Part shown: positions 42,852 to 50,846 of the stretch, piece after piece
Layout: every line of letters begins with the position of its first letter
Position numbering within the stretch: position 1 is the first letter of the stretch
Assembly: GCA_900110015.1 (NCBI GenBank)
Contig: FOCD01000002.1
Location: forward strand, 496,001-560,000
Length of the DNA stretch: 64,000 nucleotides
Source: Terribacillus saccharophilus
Lineage (GTDB): Bacteria > Bacillota > Bacilli > Bacillales > Amphibacillaceae
Direction of reading: 5' to 3'
Notes under the pieces: model-generated
Seen by the model: the letters and a program-made list of their open reading frames with translations, nothing else
Database searches by the model: none
What the model was told of the DNA's origin: nothing
Made by a program: the position numbers and the translations under genes

Positions 42852-43772
42852 ATGCAATCGCAATCATCCAAGTCCGGTGTCGTGTATGCAGCAATCGCAT
42901 ACGTGATGTGGGGCGTACTGCCGCTTTTTTGGAACTTACTAGGGGAAATAGATGCAGGTCATTTGCTCGCTCACAGAATCGTCTGGTCATTTGTCACAAT
43001 GATCCTTGTAGTCCTTTTGCTAGGTAAAATCCGTCCCTTTTTCAAACAAGTAAGAGATTTATTTTCAGATAAACGCGCGTTCTGGGGTCTGTTCGCAGCT
43101 TCCTTGACCGTAAGCGTCAATTGGCTCGTCTTTATTTGGGCGGTAAATTCCGGACATGTTCTGCAGTCCAGCTTAGGTTATTATATAAATCCGCTGATCA
43201 GCATTTTGCTTGCCATGATCGTCCTGAAGGAAAAAAGCACACGCTTGCAAATTGTAAGCTTCATCCTTGCCGCTCTTGGAGTCATTTATCTGACCTTCAG
43301 TTATGGTGTGTTCCCTTGGGTATCATTCCTGCTGGCAATTAGTTTCGCTGTTTATGGCCTATTGAAAAAAGTCGTGACAATCCCTCCGATGTTCGGTTTA
43401 ACAATCGAGACGATGTTCGTCACTCCGCTGGCCCTTTTGTATCTGCTCTTTGTGCCTGCAGCGCATAGTGATCCTATTCCGACAGGTACAGCTATCATTC
43501 TATTCTTGTCTGGGGCTGCCACAGCCGCACCGCTTCTGCTGTTCGCCCATGGAGCCCGCAGACTTTCTTTAACACAAATAGGCTTGCTTCAATATATCGC
43601 ACCGACACTCATGCTTCTCTTAGGTGTCACTTTATTCGGCGAAGCATTCACACATGCACATCTGATTGCTTTTTCATGTATTTGGGGCGCTCTAGTCCTC
43701 TATACCATTTCGGGCATCCGGCTGAAGCGCCTGACCACAAAGCAGCTCAAACGAGCCCAAGCTGCAAAATAA
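42852..43772 (+). CDS. rarD: EamA-family permease RarD
   Basis: A 306-residue membrane protein with ten helices in two EamA repeats. The opening SGVVYAAIAYVMWGVLPLFW and the segment LLAHRIVWSFVTMILVVLL are the RarD signatures, as is SSLGYYINPLISILLA. RarD proteins are drug/metabolite transporters named for chloramphenicol sensitivity; the physiological substrate is not known. AGAGAGG precedes ATG 42852. The gene ends at a hairpin shared with the small convergent membrane gene. Confidence 0.92.
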   Translation: MQSQSSKSGVVYAAIAYVMWGVLPLFWNLLGEIDAGHLLAHRIVWSFVTMILVVLLLGKIRPFFKQVRDLFSDKRAFWGLFAASLTVSVNWLVFIWAVNSGHVLQSSLGYYINPLISILLAMIVLKEKSTRLQIVSFILAALGVIYLTFSYGVFPWVSFLLAISFAVYGLLKKVVTIPPMFGLTIETMFVTPLALLYLLFVPAAHSDPIPTGTAIILFLSGAATAAPLLLFAHGARRLSLTQIGLLQYIAPTLMLLLGVTLFGEAFTHAHLIAFSCIWGALVLYTISGIRLKRLTTKQLKRAQAAK

Positions 43773-43798
43773 GCCACCTTTATTTACGAAAAGGTGGC
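43773..43798. terminator. Hairpin between rarD and small membrane gene
   Basis: GCCACCTTT (43773-43781) pairs with AAAGGTGGC (43790-43798). The rarD stop codon is immediately before it; the T-runs are weak. Confidence 0.55.
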
Positions 43799-44031
43799 AA
43801 GAAAAGCAATAACACAAATAATCCACATAAGATAGTAGCAAAGATGTATAATGTCCCTTTGATGATCTCCTCCTGAAACAAGAAGGAGAATATACTGGTA
43901 ACAAGCAGCAGTAATGCTGTTACAGCGGCTGGGATGAATAAAACGAACGGGTTCTTCGTGAAATGTCGCAGTACTCCGATACTAAGCAGTGCAATTCCAG
44001 AAAAAGCTAACAGCAGCAAGGAAAAATCCAT
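43780..44031 (-). CDS. Small three-helix membrane protein
   Basis: An 83-residue protein, almost wholly hydrophobic, with three predicted helices (residues ~3-20, 28-50, 58-78) and a short basic C terminus. The pattern is like the YesK-type small membrane proteins, but I cannot place it firmly. AGGAGGTG nine bases before ATG 44031 shows it is translated. It lies alone, convergent with rarD. Confidence 0.6.
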   Translation of the reverse strand: MDFSLLLLAFSGIALLSIGVLRHFTKNPFVLFIPAAVTALLLLVTSIFSFLFQEEIIKGTLYIFATILCGLFVLLLFLPPFRK

Positions 44032-44082
44032 ACCTGCACCTCCTGCTGTTCAGCTTATTCAGGAACTGCCCAAACGGTTATA

Positions 44083-44113
44083 AAATACCGGCAATTCCTG
44101 CCGGTATTTTTTT
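44083..44113 (-). terminator. Terminator of the DUF2188 gene
   Basis: AAATACCGGCA (44083-44093) pairs with TGCCGGTATTT (44099-44109). Both flanks are A/T rich; the DUF2188 gene ends directly before it. Confidence 0.8.
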
Positions 44114-44309
44114 AAAACTGCTGTTCTTCTTCTACTTCTTGTTTTGCATCATAGATGACAAGTTTGCTAGGCGCATTTTCCTTGGCAAGTCTTTCCGCTT
44201 CCAAAACGGCATCATCGCGTGTGCTATGGTATTCCATTGGTGCTACATTTTCGATTTTCACGTACCAGCCAGATACATCTTTATTCGGGACAACACTGTA
44301 TTCTTTCAT
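44112..44309 (-). CDS. DUF2188 domain protein
   Basis: A 65-residue protein with the DUF2188 pattern: EYSVVPNKDVSGWYVKIENV, then a helix DDAVLEAERLAKENAPSKLV and a last strand, ending in an acidic tail (VEEEQQF). The domain is an alpha/beta unit seen in small proteins and phage-associated genes; function unknown. ATG 44309 follows AAGGAGG; the frame upstream has no ribosome site and is spurious. Confidence 0.8.
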   Translation of the reverse strand: MKEYSVVPNKDVSGWYVKIENVAPMEYHSTRDDAVLEAERLAKENAPSKLVIYDAKQEVEEEQQF

Positions 44310-44526
44310 ATTATGTTCCTCCTTCATGCTTTTATAGGTTTTGTTCCCAGCTGCCCATCTCGTGAAACATCGCGTGCCAGCTGTTCCCACTATTCAACTC
44401 CTTTTAAATCTAGTAAGATATACTTTTACGTCCAATTTACAATCGTATTTTACCGTATGCTCCTGTCTAAGTAATTTAACAGCGGGAATACGTAACTATA
44501 TTTCTACCAAACGAGGGTGATGATGC

Positions 44527-45432
44527 TTGCAAAAAAGAAAGATCTACCTGATTATCGCATCGTTCCTGCTCGCTATCGTCATCGGCGCAGTGATTATCTT
44601 TGCTGCATCCGATCAAAAAGCAACAGTCACCAATGCTCCTACAGAGGTCGTTCCAAGTGAAACTGATTCCTCCGAAAATGCTGATGAAGACCCTGCTGCA
44701 TCTGAAGAAGAAGCGGATACTTCTTCCGACATAAAAGATGCTTTCCAGCGATTGCTTAAGGATACGCTCGGCCTCTTTATCAAAGAAGATCTGCATATTA
44801 CAGCTGTCGGTGATAGTTTGACCCAAGGAGTCGGTGATGAGACGGAGAATGGCGGCTATGTCGGAATTCTTCAACGGACCTTTGAGCAGACTGACGATCG
44901 TGTGAAAATTGATAATTTTGGTAAGCGCGGTAATCGAACAGATCAGCTGCTGAAAAGACTGGACGATCCCGTCATATCAGCCTCCATTGAGAATGCTGAT
45001 GTTGTCCTGATTACAATCGGCGCCAATGATATTATGAAAGTGACGAAGGACCACTTCACCAACTTGGATTACGAGGACTATAGTGCTGCCATGCCAGCCT
45101 ATGAGGATCGAATGAAAGATATCTTCAATAAAATCGATCAGCTGAATCCAGATGCCGAAGTATATTTGATTGGTTTTTATAATCCATTTGAGGATAATTT
45201 CCCTGAACTCAAAGATCAGCTCGGTACGATCATCAATGAATACAATGATATCGGGGAACAGGTTGCAGAAGAAAACGACCAGCATTATATCGAAACAGCT
45301 GATTTATTCCAAAATGAAACAGCAAACTTATTATCAGAAGACTTTTTCCACCCAAATGAAATCGGGTATGGAAAAGTTGCAGAACGGGTATTGGAAAGCA
45401 TTAAGCCCGTTATACAGGAAGACGACGAATAG
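44527..45432 (+). CDS. ypmR: SGNH/GDSL-family lipase-esterase, membrane anchored (YpmR)
   Basis: A 301-residue protein: one N-terminal membrane helix (~6-28), an acidic low-complexity spacer (~35-75), then an SGNH hydrolase domain. Block I is ITAVGDSLTQGVGD (nucleophile Ser), block III TIGANDIM (oxyanion Asn) and block V DFFHPNEIGYGK (catalytic Asp and His). It acts outside the cell or at the membrane on an ester substrate that is not known. TTG 44527 follows AGGGTGATG. The adjacent ypmS is in the same order as in B. subtilis. Confidence 0.9.
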   Translation: MQKRKIYLIIASFLLAIVIGAVIIFAASDQKATVTNAPTEVVPSETDSSENADEDPAASEEEADTSSDIKDAFQRLLKDTLGLFIKEDLHITAVGDSLTQGVGDETENGGYVGILQRTFEQTDDRVKIDNFGKRGNRTDQLLKRLDDPVISASIENADVVLITIGANDIMKVTKDHFTNLDYEDYSAAMPAYEDRMKDIFNKIDQLNPDAEVYLIGFYNPFEDNFPELKDQLGTIINEYNDIGEQVAEENDQHYIETADLFQNETANLLSEDFFHPNEIGYGKVAERVLESIKPVIQEDDE

Positions 45433-45446
45433 GCAGGTGATGTATC

Positions 45447-46082
45447 GTGGAAAACAGGAAGAACGAATCTCAGCCACCGAAACAGCGTGACTGGAAGAAA
45501 TACTTTAAAATATTAGCTATTGCAAATGGTATCATTCTACTGCTTTTATTGCTGCTCATTTTTCTTCCGGCATTCAGTCCAGCACCCGATCCGCCAAAGG
45601 AAGCACAATTTGACAGCTCTGACTCCTCTGAGTTCACAATCAGCTCAACAAAAGCAAATGTCAATGAACTGATAAACGCATATATCGATAAAGAGCTTAA
45701 TGATAATTCCGATAATTATTCTGTTGTATTAGGTGATGACGCGGTGGAGCTAAGCGGAGGTATTACTGCATTCGGCGTGCGAATTCCACTTCAGATGACG
45801 CTCGAGCCACAAGTACAGGATAACGGAGATCTTTTGCTTGTACAGCGTGATATCTCACTCGGCAGTCTTTCCCTGCCAAATGATAAAGTACTCAAATATA
45901 TAGATAGATATTATAAGACACCGGAGTGGGTAACTATTAATCCGGATGAAGAATCCATCTATGTCGCTGTCACCCAAATGGAATTAGAGAACAACTTCCA
46001 CGTAGAAGTTGAGCAGTTCGATTTACCGAATGATAATCTCAGCTTCAAGCTGTATATTCCGAATGATACTTTCGGCTTGTAA
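45447..46082 (+). CDS. ypmS: YpmS family membrane protein (DUF2140)
   Basis: A 211-residue protein with a basic cytoplasmic N terminus, one membrane helix (~18-40) and an extracytoplasmic domain. It matches YpmS/DUF2140: NELINAYIDKEL, then VELSGGITAFGVRIPLQMTL and the C-terminal EQFDLPNDNLSFKLYIPND. Function unknown; a partnership with YpmR is inferred from the conserved gene pair. GTG 45447 follows AGGTGATG, 14 bases after the ypmR stop, so they form one operon. Confidence 0.9.
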   Translation: MENRKNESQPPKQRDWKKYFKILAIANGIILLLLLLLIFLPAFSPAPDPPKEAQFDSSDSSEFTISSTKANVNELINAYIDKELNDNSDNYSVVLGDDAVELSGGITAFGVRIPLQMTLEPQVQDNGDLLLVQRDISLGSLSLPNDKVLKYIDRYYKTPEWVTINPDEESIYVAVTQMELENNFHVEVEQFDLPNDNLSFKLYIPNDTFGL

Positions 46083-46084
46083 AT

Positions 46085-46122
46085 AAAAACAGGGCATCCT
46101 CTTAAAGGGATGCCCTGTTTTT
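46085..46122. terminator. Bidirectional terminator ypmS / liaR
   Basis: AAAAACAGGGCATCC (46085-46099) pairs perfectly with GGATGCCCTGTTTTT (46108-46122). Confidence 0.95.
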
Positions 46123-46753
46123 ATTGAAGAAGCCCATTCTCATGAACATAGATTGCCGCTTGTGTTCGGTCCTGTACTTCAAGCTTACTGAGAATATTAC
46201 TGACATGCACTTTGACTGTCTTCAAAGCAATGAACAGTTCTGAGGCAATCTCTTGATTCGATCTGCCCTTCGCAATCAAAAGCAGCACTTCCTGCTCTCT
46301 CGCTGTCAGCGTATCATGCAAAACCGGAGCTTGAGGCTTTCGCATGCGCGCCATCACTTTATTCGTCACTTCCGGCTCGAAGACTGCTGTGCCATTATAT
46401 GTAGATCTGATTGCCTTCGCAATCTCAGAGGCTTTGGATGTTTTCAGCAGATAACTGGCAGCTCCCGCTTCTAGAGCTGGATAAACTTTATCATCATCCA
46501 GGAAACTTGTGACGACGATCACTTTTGCTTCTGGCCAGGCAGCAACAATTTGTCTGGTTGCCTCAATTCCGTCCATCCGTTCCATTACAAGATCCATCAA
46601 GATGATATCCGGACGCAAATCAAGCGCAAGCTGTACCGCTTCCTCACCATTATCCGCTTCTCCAATTACTTCAATATCGGCTTGGGTGGATAGATAGGCG
46701 GAAACACCAATTCGGACCATCTCATGATCGTCTACAAAAAGTACCTTGATCAT
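46121..46753 (-). CDS. liaR: Cell-envelope stress response regulator LiaR
   Basis: A 210-residue NarL-type regulator. The receiver domain (1-~120) has the phosphorylated aspartate in [16 protein letters not shown] and the acidic pair VDDHEMVR; the DNA-binding domain (~145-205) is LuxR-type with [21 protein letters not shown]. It controls the envelope-stress genes in response to LiaS, activated by lipid II-binding antibiotics. Its ATG overlaps the liaS stop codon (ATGA), so translation is coupled. Last gene of the operon. Confidence 0.93.
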   Translation of the reverse strand: MIKVLFVDDHEMVRIGVSAYLSTQADIEVIGEADNGEEAVQLALDLRPDIILMDLVMERMDGIEATRQIVAAWPEAKVIVVTSFLDDDKVYPALEAGAASYLLKTSKASEIAKAIRSTYNGTAVFEPEVTNKVMARMRKPQAPVLHDTLTAREQEVLLLIAKGRSNQEIASELFIALKTVKVHVSNILSKLEVQDRTQAAIYVHENGLLQ

Positions 46754-47793
46754 GCTTCTTCTTCCTCTCTGTCAAGCATCGGAACGCGTACCTCTAAGCG
46801 TGTGCCTTGCTTTGGCACACTTACCACCCGCAGATGGGCGCCGATTTCCGCTGCCCGCTCCTTCATATTTTGTAAGCCGTATGCTCCTGGCTGTTCTGTG
46901 CCCATTTCAAACCCGATGCCATCATCTGCAACAAGCAGGATAATAAAGCTGTCACGCTGTAGCAGTTTGATGGACAGACTTTCCGCTTTTGCATGACGCA
47001 GCGTATTTGATACCGACTCCTGCACAATCCGGAACAGCTGATCCTCGATACCTTTTTCCACAGGAAATGTATCCAGTTCCCAATCGATTGATAACGGTAC
47101 CTTTGCCCGTAAATCTTCCAGGAGCAACTCCATACCTTCCTGTACGGTCTTCCCTTTCAGCGCAGCTGGTCTTAAGTGAAGTAGCAGTGCCCGCATCTCC
47201 AGCTGTGATTGCTGAACCATTGCCTCCAGCTGCTTCAGTGCTTTAAAGAGCGCTGTCTCTTCTTCCTCTGATTCTGTCAAAGCAGAGATCAGCATAGATG
47301 CTGCAAAAAGCTCTTGACTGACTGAATCATGCAGCTCTCTTGCCAGGCGATTCCGCTCCTCTGATACAATACGCTGAACTTCTTCTTCGCGGTCGATTAC
47401 CCGCTCATTTGTCAGCTTCTGTGCGAGCTTAGCCTGTTCATTCATATAAGTCTGAAGTCGTTCCAGTTCAGCCCACGTCTGCTGCAGTTCGGTTAAGCTG
47501 AAGCTGCGTTTCTTCAAGGGCTGCTGACCTTCTCGGATGCTTTCCATTTCCCTTGTCGCCTGAAGCCAGCGCTTACGCCAATACAGCCCGGAGAATAATC
47601 CGAGAATAGCTCCAGAAAAAAGAACAAAAAGCGGCGCTGCAACTAAAAATGGTACGTTGCTTTCATGCTTCGTCCAAATATCCTTCCAATCATCCATCGG
47701 AAAATCAATAATGTACAATACAGCTAATCCAGCTAATAAAAGCAGACTGTACAGCATGCCGAAGCCAACATGGCGTTTCACGATATTGCTCAT
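46750..47793 (-). CDS. liaS: Sensor histidine kinase LiaS
   Basis: A 347-residue intramembrane-sensing kinase with two N-terminal helices (~12-30 and ~48-70) and almost no extracellular loop, typical of LiaS/VraS. The phosphorylated histidine is in [20 protein letters not shown] (HisKA_3 type), and the ATPase has [23 protein letters not shown] and [12 protein letters not shown]. It phosphorylates LiaR unless held in check by LiaF. ATG 47793 overlaps the liaF stop codon; no separate ribosome site is needed. Confidence 0.93.
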   Translation of the reverse strand: MSNIVKRHVGFGMLYSLLLLAGLAVLYIIDFPMDDWKDIWTKHESNVPFLVAAPLFVLFSGAILGLFSGLYWRKRWLQATREMESIREGQQPLKKRSFSLTELQQTWAELERLQTYMNEQAKLAQKLTNERVIDREEEVQRIVSEERNRLARELHDSVSQELFAASMLISALTESEEEETALFKALKQLEAMVQQSQLEMRALLLHLRPAALKGKTVQEGMELLLEDLRAKVPLSIDWELDTFPVEKGIEDQLFRIVQESVSNTLRHAKAESLSIKLLQRDSFIILLVADDGIGFEMGTEQPGAYGLQNMKERAAEIGAHLRVVSVPKQGTRLEVRVPMLDREEEEA

Positions 47794-48509
47794 ACGCGCA
47801 CCACCTCCAGCTTACCGGCTACTACACTCGTAACGATCTTAATGCGCTGGGATGATTGCTGATAATCTTTCGTACGCATATGAATCACTTTATTCCAGCA
47901 GTTCTGTTCTCTGTGATCGAAAATCGTAACTGATCCATAAACAACAGAATGATGAACATCCACTTCGATATCATATGGCACAATGATGCGTACATTTCCA
48001 AGCACTTTACGTACCATCAGGACCGCCTCTTCTTTTGGCAGCACTGTATAATTCAAATCGATGATTGTATCACCGATGAAGGACTGGATATTCGTATCTT
48101 GCCACTCATAAACATTGCTGCCTGCCGACTGTGCACCAAACCAGCTGTTTTGGAACAGAGACTTTTGTTCGAAAACTTGCTCCTCTGAAGCATCCTGGTC
48201 AAAAGAAGGCTGATAGGTTTGCGGTTTATCTGTCGTACTATCATGGATCTTCGTAAAGTAATAGATGATACCCGCAGTCAAAACAAGATAAAAAGCGAAT
48301 GATTGCAATAAACTCATGGCGACTATAAATATACCTACCCAAAACAAAATCGTTCCTTTACGACCGGATAACTGCCACTTTCCCAGATAGATGAACAGAA
48401 TACCAAAGCCAATTCCGATCAGCACACCTGTCCCCGACAGCAGTAATTCAGCCACAAAAACGACAGCTGCTGTGATCAGCAGCCAGCGGATCATATCGTT
48501 AGGCTTCAA
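47790..48509 (-). CDS. liaF: LiaF, inhibitor of the LiaRS two-component system
   Basis: A 239-residue membrane protein. TTG 48509, ten bases after AAAGGAG, is preferred; an alternative ATG lies five codons further in. The N-terminal half has three or four helices (through residue ~95), and the C-terminal half is the cytoplasmic LiaF domain (SFIGDTIIDLNYTVLPKEEA, VLGNVRIIVPYDIEVDVHHS). In B. subtilis LiaF keeps LiaS silent in absence of stress. The gene order liaH-liaF-liaS-liaR is conserved; liaG is absent here. Confidence 0.92.
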   Translation of the reverse strand: MKPNDMIRWLLITAAVVFVAELLLSGTGVLIGIGFGILFIYLGKWQLSGRKGTILFWVGIFIVAMSLLQSFAFYLVLTAGIIYYFTKIHDSTTDKPQTYQPSFDQDASEEQVFEQKSLFQNSWFGAQSAGSNVYEWQDTNIQSFIGDTIIDLNYTVLPKEEAVLMVRKVLGNVRIIVPYDIEVDVHHSVVYGSVTIFDHREQNCWNKVIHMRTKDYQQSSQRIKIVTSVVAGKLEVVRV

Positions 48510-48546
48510 CTCCGAGGCACTCCTTTCATGCGGCAAGTGTAAATAA

Positions 48547-48574
48547 GGAAGCACACAGCCGCCTGTGTCCTTCC
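48547..48574 (-). terminator. Weak hairpin between liaH and liaF
   Basis: GGAAG and CACAG (48547-48558) pair with CTGTG and CTTCC (48563-48574) around GCGG. There is no proper T-run, so partial termination or processing separating liaIH from liaFSR expression levels is the likely use. Confidence 0.55.
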
Positions 48575-48597
48575 TAGATTACCATGATGTGCCTATT

Positions 48598-49221
48598 TTA
48601 ACTAGACTTCTTCTCGAGCTCTGCAAGCTTGGCATCAAGCGTCATTTTCCGATAATCCGCGTCTACTTTCCGTTCTAGACGGTCTATATAGCCTTCCAGA
48701 TTGTTGAACTTGTTGGACGCAAATTCGAATTCCGGTTTATGTTTTAGAACCTCATTCATTCCTCGATGCGCTTTTGCAACATTCTCACGCTCTGAGAACT
48801 CCATTTTCTTTACATAAAGGTCTTTTAGCTTATGCTTCATCTGCACGTATTTCTTCTCAAGTTCTTGCAGATCTGTGCTCGCTTTTTCCATCATCGCTTT
48901 AATTTTATCTGCGCGTTCTTGATATTGCTCACGTTCGTCTTGTGCTTGTTCAGCAAGTTCTGCCTCTCCCTGCTCAGCAGCAAGCTTCGCCTGTCTCTCG
49001 CGCTTATCCGCCATTGCCTGCGCCGCATGATATTCCTTCGTGAAATCATGCTTAAGCTGATATTGCTTTTCGATCAATTCGCGAATCTTTTTTGCTTGCT
49101 GCTCGCATTGTCGAATATATTGACTCAACTGAACTGTCGGATTCTTTTCTTCCTTCTTATCTAAAATCTCGTGAAAATCTGCTGCTACCGCCTGTTTGAT
49201 TCGAGTAAAAATGTTTTCCAT
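48598..49221 (-). CDS. liaH: PspA/IM30-family protein LiaH
   Basis: A 207-residue all-helical protein of the phage-shock PspA family, forming large oligomers at stressed membranes and the main effector of the Lia response. The coiled coil runs over residues ~25-190 with charged repeats such as REQYQERADKIKAMMEKAS. It begins MENIFTRIKQAVAADFHEIL as in LiaH. AAAGGAG precedes ATG 49221. It lies downstream of liaI and a very small gene, same strand. Confidence 0.92.
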   Translation of the reverse strand: MENIFTRIKQAVAADFHEILDKKEEKNPTVQLSQYIRQCEQQAKKIRELIEKQYQLKHDFTKEYHAAQAMADKRERQAKLAAEQGEAELAEQAQDEREQYQERADKIKAMMEKASTDLQELEKKYVQMKHKLKDLYVKKMEFSERENVAKAHRGMNEVLKHKPEFEFASNKFNNLEGYIDRLERKVDADYRKMTLDAKLAELEKKSS

Positions 49222-49242
49222 GTGTACCTCTCCTTTTTTTGT

Positions 49243-49407
49243 TTAAAATATATCCCCTACGAGGGCCAATACTGGGATGAGCAGTGCCAAAATCGGGATA
49301 AATGCCCAAATCCATGTATTATCCTGCCGATTCGGCTTTGCCTTCTCCTTGAGTTCCTCCACTTCCAATTCCAGCACACGTATTCGCTGCTCCAAGTAAT
49401 CGTCCAC
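49243..49407 (-). CDS. Small tail-anchored protein within the lia operon
   Basis: A 54-residue protein. GTG at 49407, seven bases after AGGAGG, is the start rather than the overlapping upstream GTG at 49428. It consists of a charged helix (YLEQRIRVLELEVEELKEKA, heptad pattern) and one C-terminal membrane helix (WAFIPILALLIPVLALVGD). Such tail-anchored coiled coils can bridge a membrane and the PspA-type coiled coil of LiaH; that is inference from position. B. subtilis has no gene at this position of the operon. Confidence 0.7.
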   Translation of the reverse strand: MDDYLEQRIRVLELEVEELKEKAKPNRQDNTWIWAFIPILALLIPVLALVGDIF

Positions 49408-49424
49408 TATGCTCCTCCTGTCCA

Positions 49425-49727
49425 TCACAGTGTATAATCGAACTTCTCAGATTCCTTATCCTTCTTCCAAGCTCGGTACAAGTAATACAAAGCCGCTAGA
49501 GCAACCAAGCCCATCAACGCCGGTAGATTGGATAGTGAAATACATACACCAATCCCAATCACTACACCCCAGCCAATCTTGGCACCGACGCTATCTGTGA
49601 GGATAAACCTCCTCAACCCGTAATAACCAATTGCCACACTGATGGCCAGCACAAGCAGCGAACCCAAATTCGCCAACAGCACTGCCGCAGCAATAACCGC
49701 ACCGATGATCAATAACACCTTCTTCAT
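49425..49727 (-). CDS. liaI: Membrane protein LiaI
   Basis: A 100-residue protein with three to four hydrophobic helices and a basic, acidic-tailed C terminus (RAWKKDKESEKFDYTL). LiaI is the membrane anchor of LiaH during envelope stress. ATG 49727 is preferred over TTG 49730 for spacing to AAGGAG. First gene of the operon; a candidate operator lies 80 bases upstream. Confidence 0.82.
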   Translation of the reverse strand: MKKVLLIIGAVIAAAVLLANLGSLLVLAISVAIGYYGLRRFILTDSVGAKIGWGVVIGIGVCISLSNLPALMGLVALAALYYLYRAWKKDKESEKFDYTL

Positions 49728-49807
49728 CAAGCCTCTCTCCTTCCTTTCATACTCCTAGTCTACCGCTATCCCCGCTCCCCCATAACGACCCCCAGCCATA
49801 ACTTGAA

Positions 49808-49823
49808 TAAGACTTTGGTCTTA
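49808..49823. promoter_or_regulatory. Candidate LiaR operator upstream of liaI
   Basis: TAAGAC (49808-49813), spacer TTTG, GTCTTA (49818-49823): a perfect 6-4-6 inverted repeat about 80 bases before liaI, directly upstream of TTCAAG, a possible -35 on the minus strand. The placement suits an activator such as LiaR, whose known sites are short inverted repeats. It borders the first base of the downstream repeat copy. Confidence 0.45.
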
Positions 49824-50027
49824 CGAAAGGCGGAAAAAGCCGGTTAGGAACGGAGAAGGAAGTGAGAAAGCCCGGAGGGAGGCGATCTATCCTTCCGCAG
49901 GGATTTATCGCTTCCGGCGCAGTTCCTGGCTTTTGGAGCTAGATCACAAAAGAAAGGCGTAAAAGACGGTTAGAAACGGAGCGGTAAGTGGAAAGCCCGG
50001 AGTTGGTGCTCTTTATCCACGCAAAAG
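49824..50027 (+). repeat. Two diverged copies of the ~124-bp intergenic repeat
   Basis: The unit seen at 34.8 kb recurs here in direct orientation: GAAAGGCGGAAAAAGCCGG ... CCGCAGGGATT ... GGCGCAGTTCCTGG ... GGAGCTAGAT (49825-49944), then AAAGGCGTAAAAGACGG ... GCGGTAAGTGG ... CACGCA (49952-50026), the second being truncated. The remaining stretch of this intergenic region only holds the liaI control region and a terminator. Confidence 0.8.
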
Positions 50028-50060
50028 TTTCGCATATTTATCTAATTAATAAAGCAAACA

Positions 50061-50106
50061 AAAAGGACGCTCGTAAATTATCAAAAATAATTTACGAGCG
50101 TCCTTC
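50061..50106 (-). terminator. Terminator of the zinc-ribbon/acyltransferase operon
   Basis: Nineteen perfect pairs (50063-50081 with 50087-50105), starting AAGGACGCTCG. On the minus strand a T-rich run follows. Confidence 0.93.
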
Positions 50107-50132
50107 ATAAGTTTCTGAACGAACTCTCTACA

Positions 50133-50846
50133 TTAGATATGAAATTTCCGCTTCAGCTTTTCTACCCACTTTTTTGGCATCCTATACGAAATCAGCAGTA
50201 AAATAGCACCTAGTAAAGTAGACGGAAGAAGTTCATCCACAGAATGAAAAACAATATTATCCGTATTTGAATACCTGCCTACTATTAATTCAATTCCGAT
50301 GAGGAGTAAAAGAATAGAGAAAATAATATAACCGCTTTGGCGAAACCAGCTTCTGTTCCTTTTAAAGATAGCTATATTTATTTGTATTAATATCAAGGTG
50401 ATAACTAGGAGTGGGAATGCTGTCTCGACAGACCATCCAGCATATCCATTGATTAGATCAAATCCTAGTAGACCTACGCATATTGTAATCAATATGACGA
50501 TAATCTTATCTCTCTTTCCTTTTACATAGTCAAAGGCAACGTACAGAAAGCTCCAGGTTATAAGAATAGATAAATTGCTATATAAAGACCAGGTCAATGC
50601 TTTATTCAATATGACATCTATGAGTGTAGGAATAAGGAAACCCAGAATCATCAGAACACAGAGAACACGATACACAACACGTATGAAAAAATTCACTAGG
50701 TTTTCATATAAGCTATAGTATGTAGGAAATCCATTTTCATCTAGCAGCTCTTCATCGCTTACTATTTTCGGTATATATGTAAAGCATAGCGGACAAGGAA
50801 CTTGGTCTTTTTCAACACTGACCCCACATTTAGGACAGTAAGCCAT
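50133..50846 (-). CDS. Zinc-ribbon membrane protein (DUF6320-like)
   Basis: A 237-residue protein beginning with a zinc ribbon MAYCPKCGVSVEKDQVPCPLC (Cys4, Cys7, Cys18, Cys21), followed by six or seven membrane helices from residue ~45 on and a basic C terminus (KKWVEKLKRKFHI). It resembles DUF6320 proteins, which are encoded beside alcohol-acetyltransferase-like enzymes. Its ATG overlaps the stop codon of the acyltransferase-like gene by one base (TAATG), so the pair is translationally coupled and probably forms a membrane complex. The region is clearly more AT-rich than its flanks, suggesting transfer. Confidence 0.75.
   Translation of the reverse strand: MAYCPKCGVSVEKDQVPCPLCFTYIPKIVSDEELLDENGFPTYYSLYENLVNFFIRVVYRVLCVLMILGFLIPTLIDVILNKALTWSLYSNLSILITWSFLYVAFDYVKGKRDKIIVILITICVGLLGFDLINGYAGWSVETAFPLLVITLILIQINIAIFKRNRSWFRQSGYIIFSILLLLIGIELIVGRYSNTDNIVFHSVDELLPSTLLGAILLLISYRMPKKWVEKLKRKFHI

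Noticed and set aside
34836-50027. Insertion sequence or composite transposon bounded by the two repeat pairs
   Set aside because: No transposase frame lies in or between them, and the interval holds ordinary core genes.
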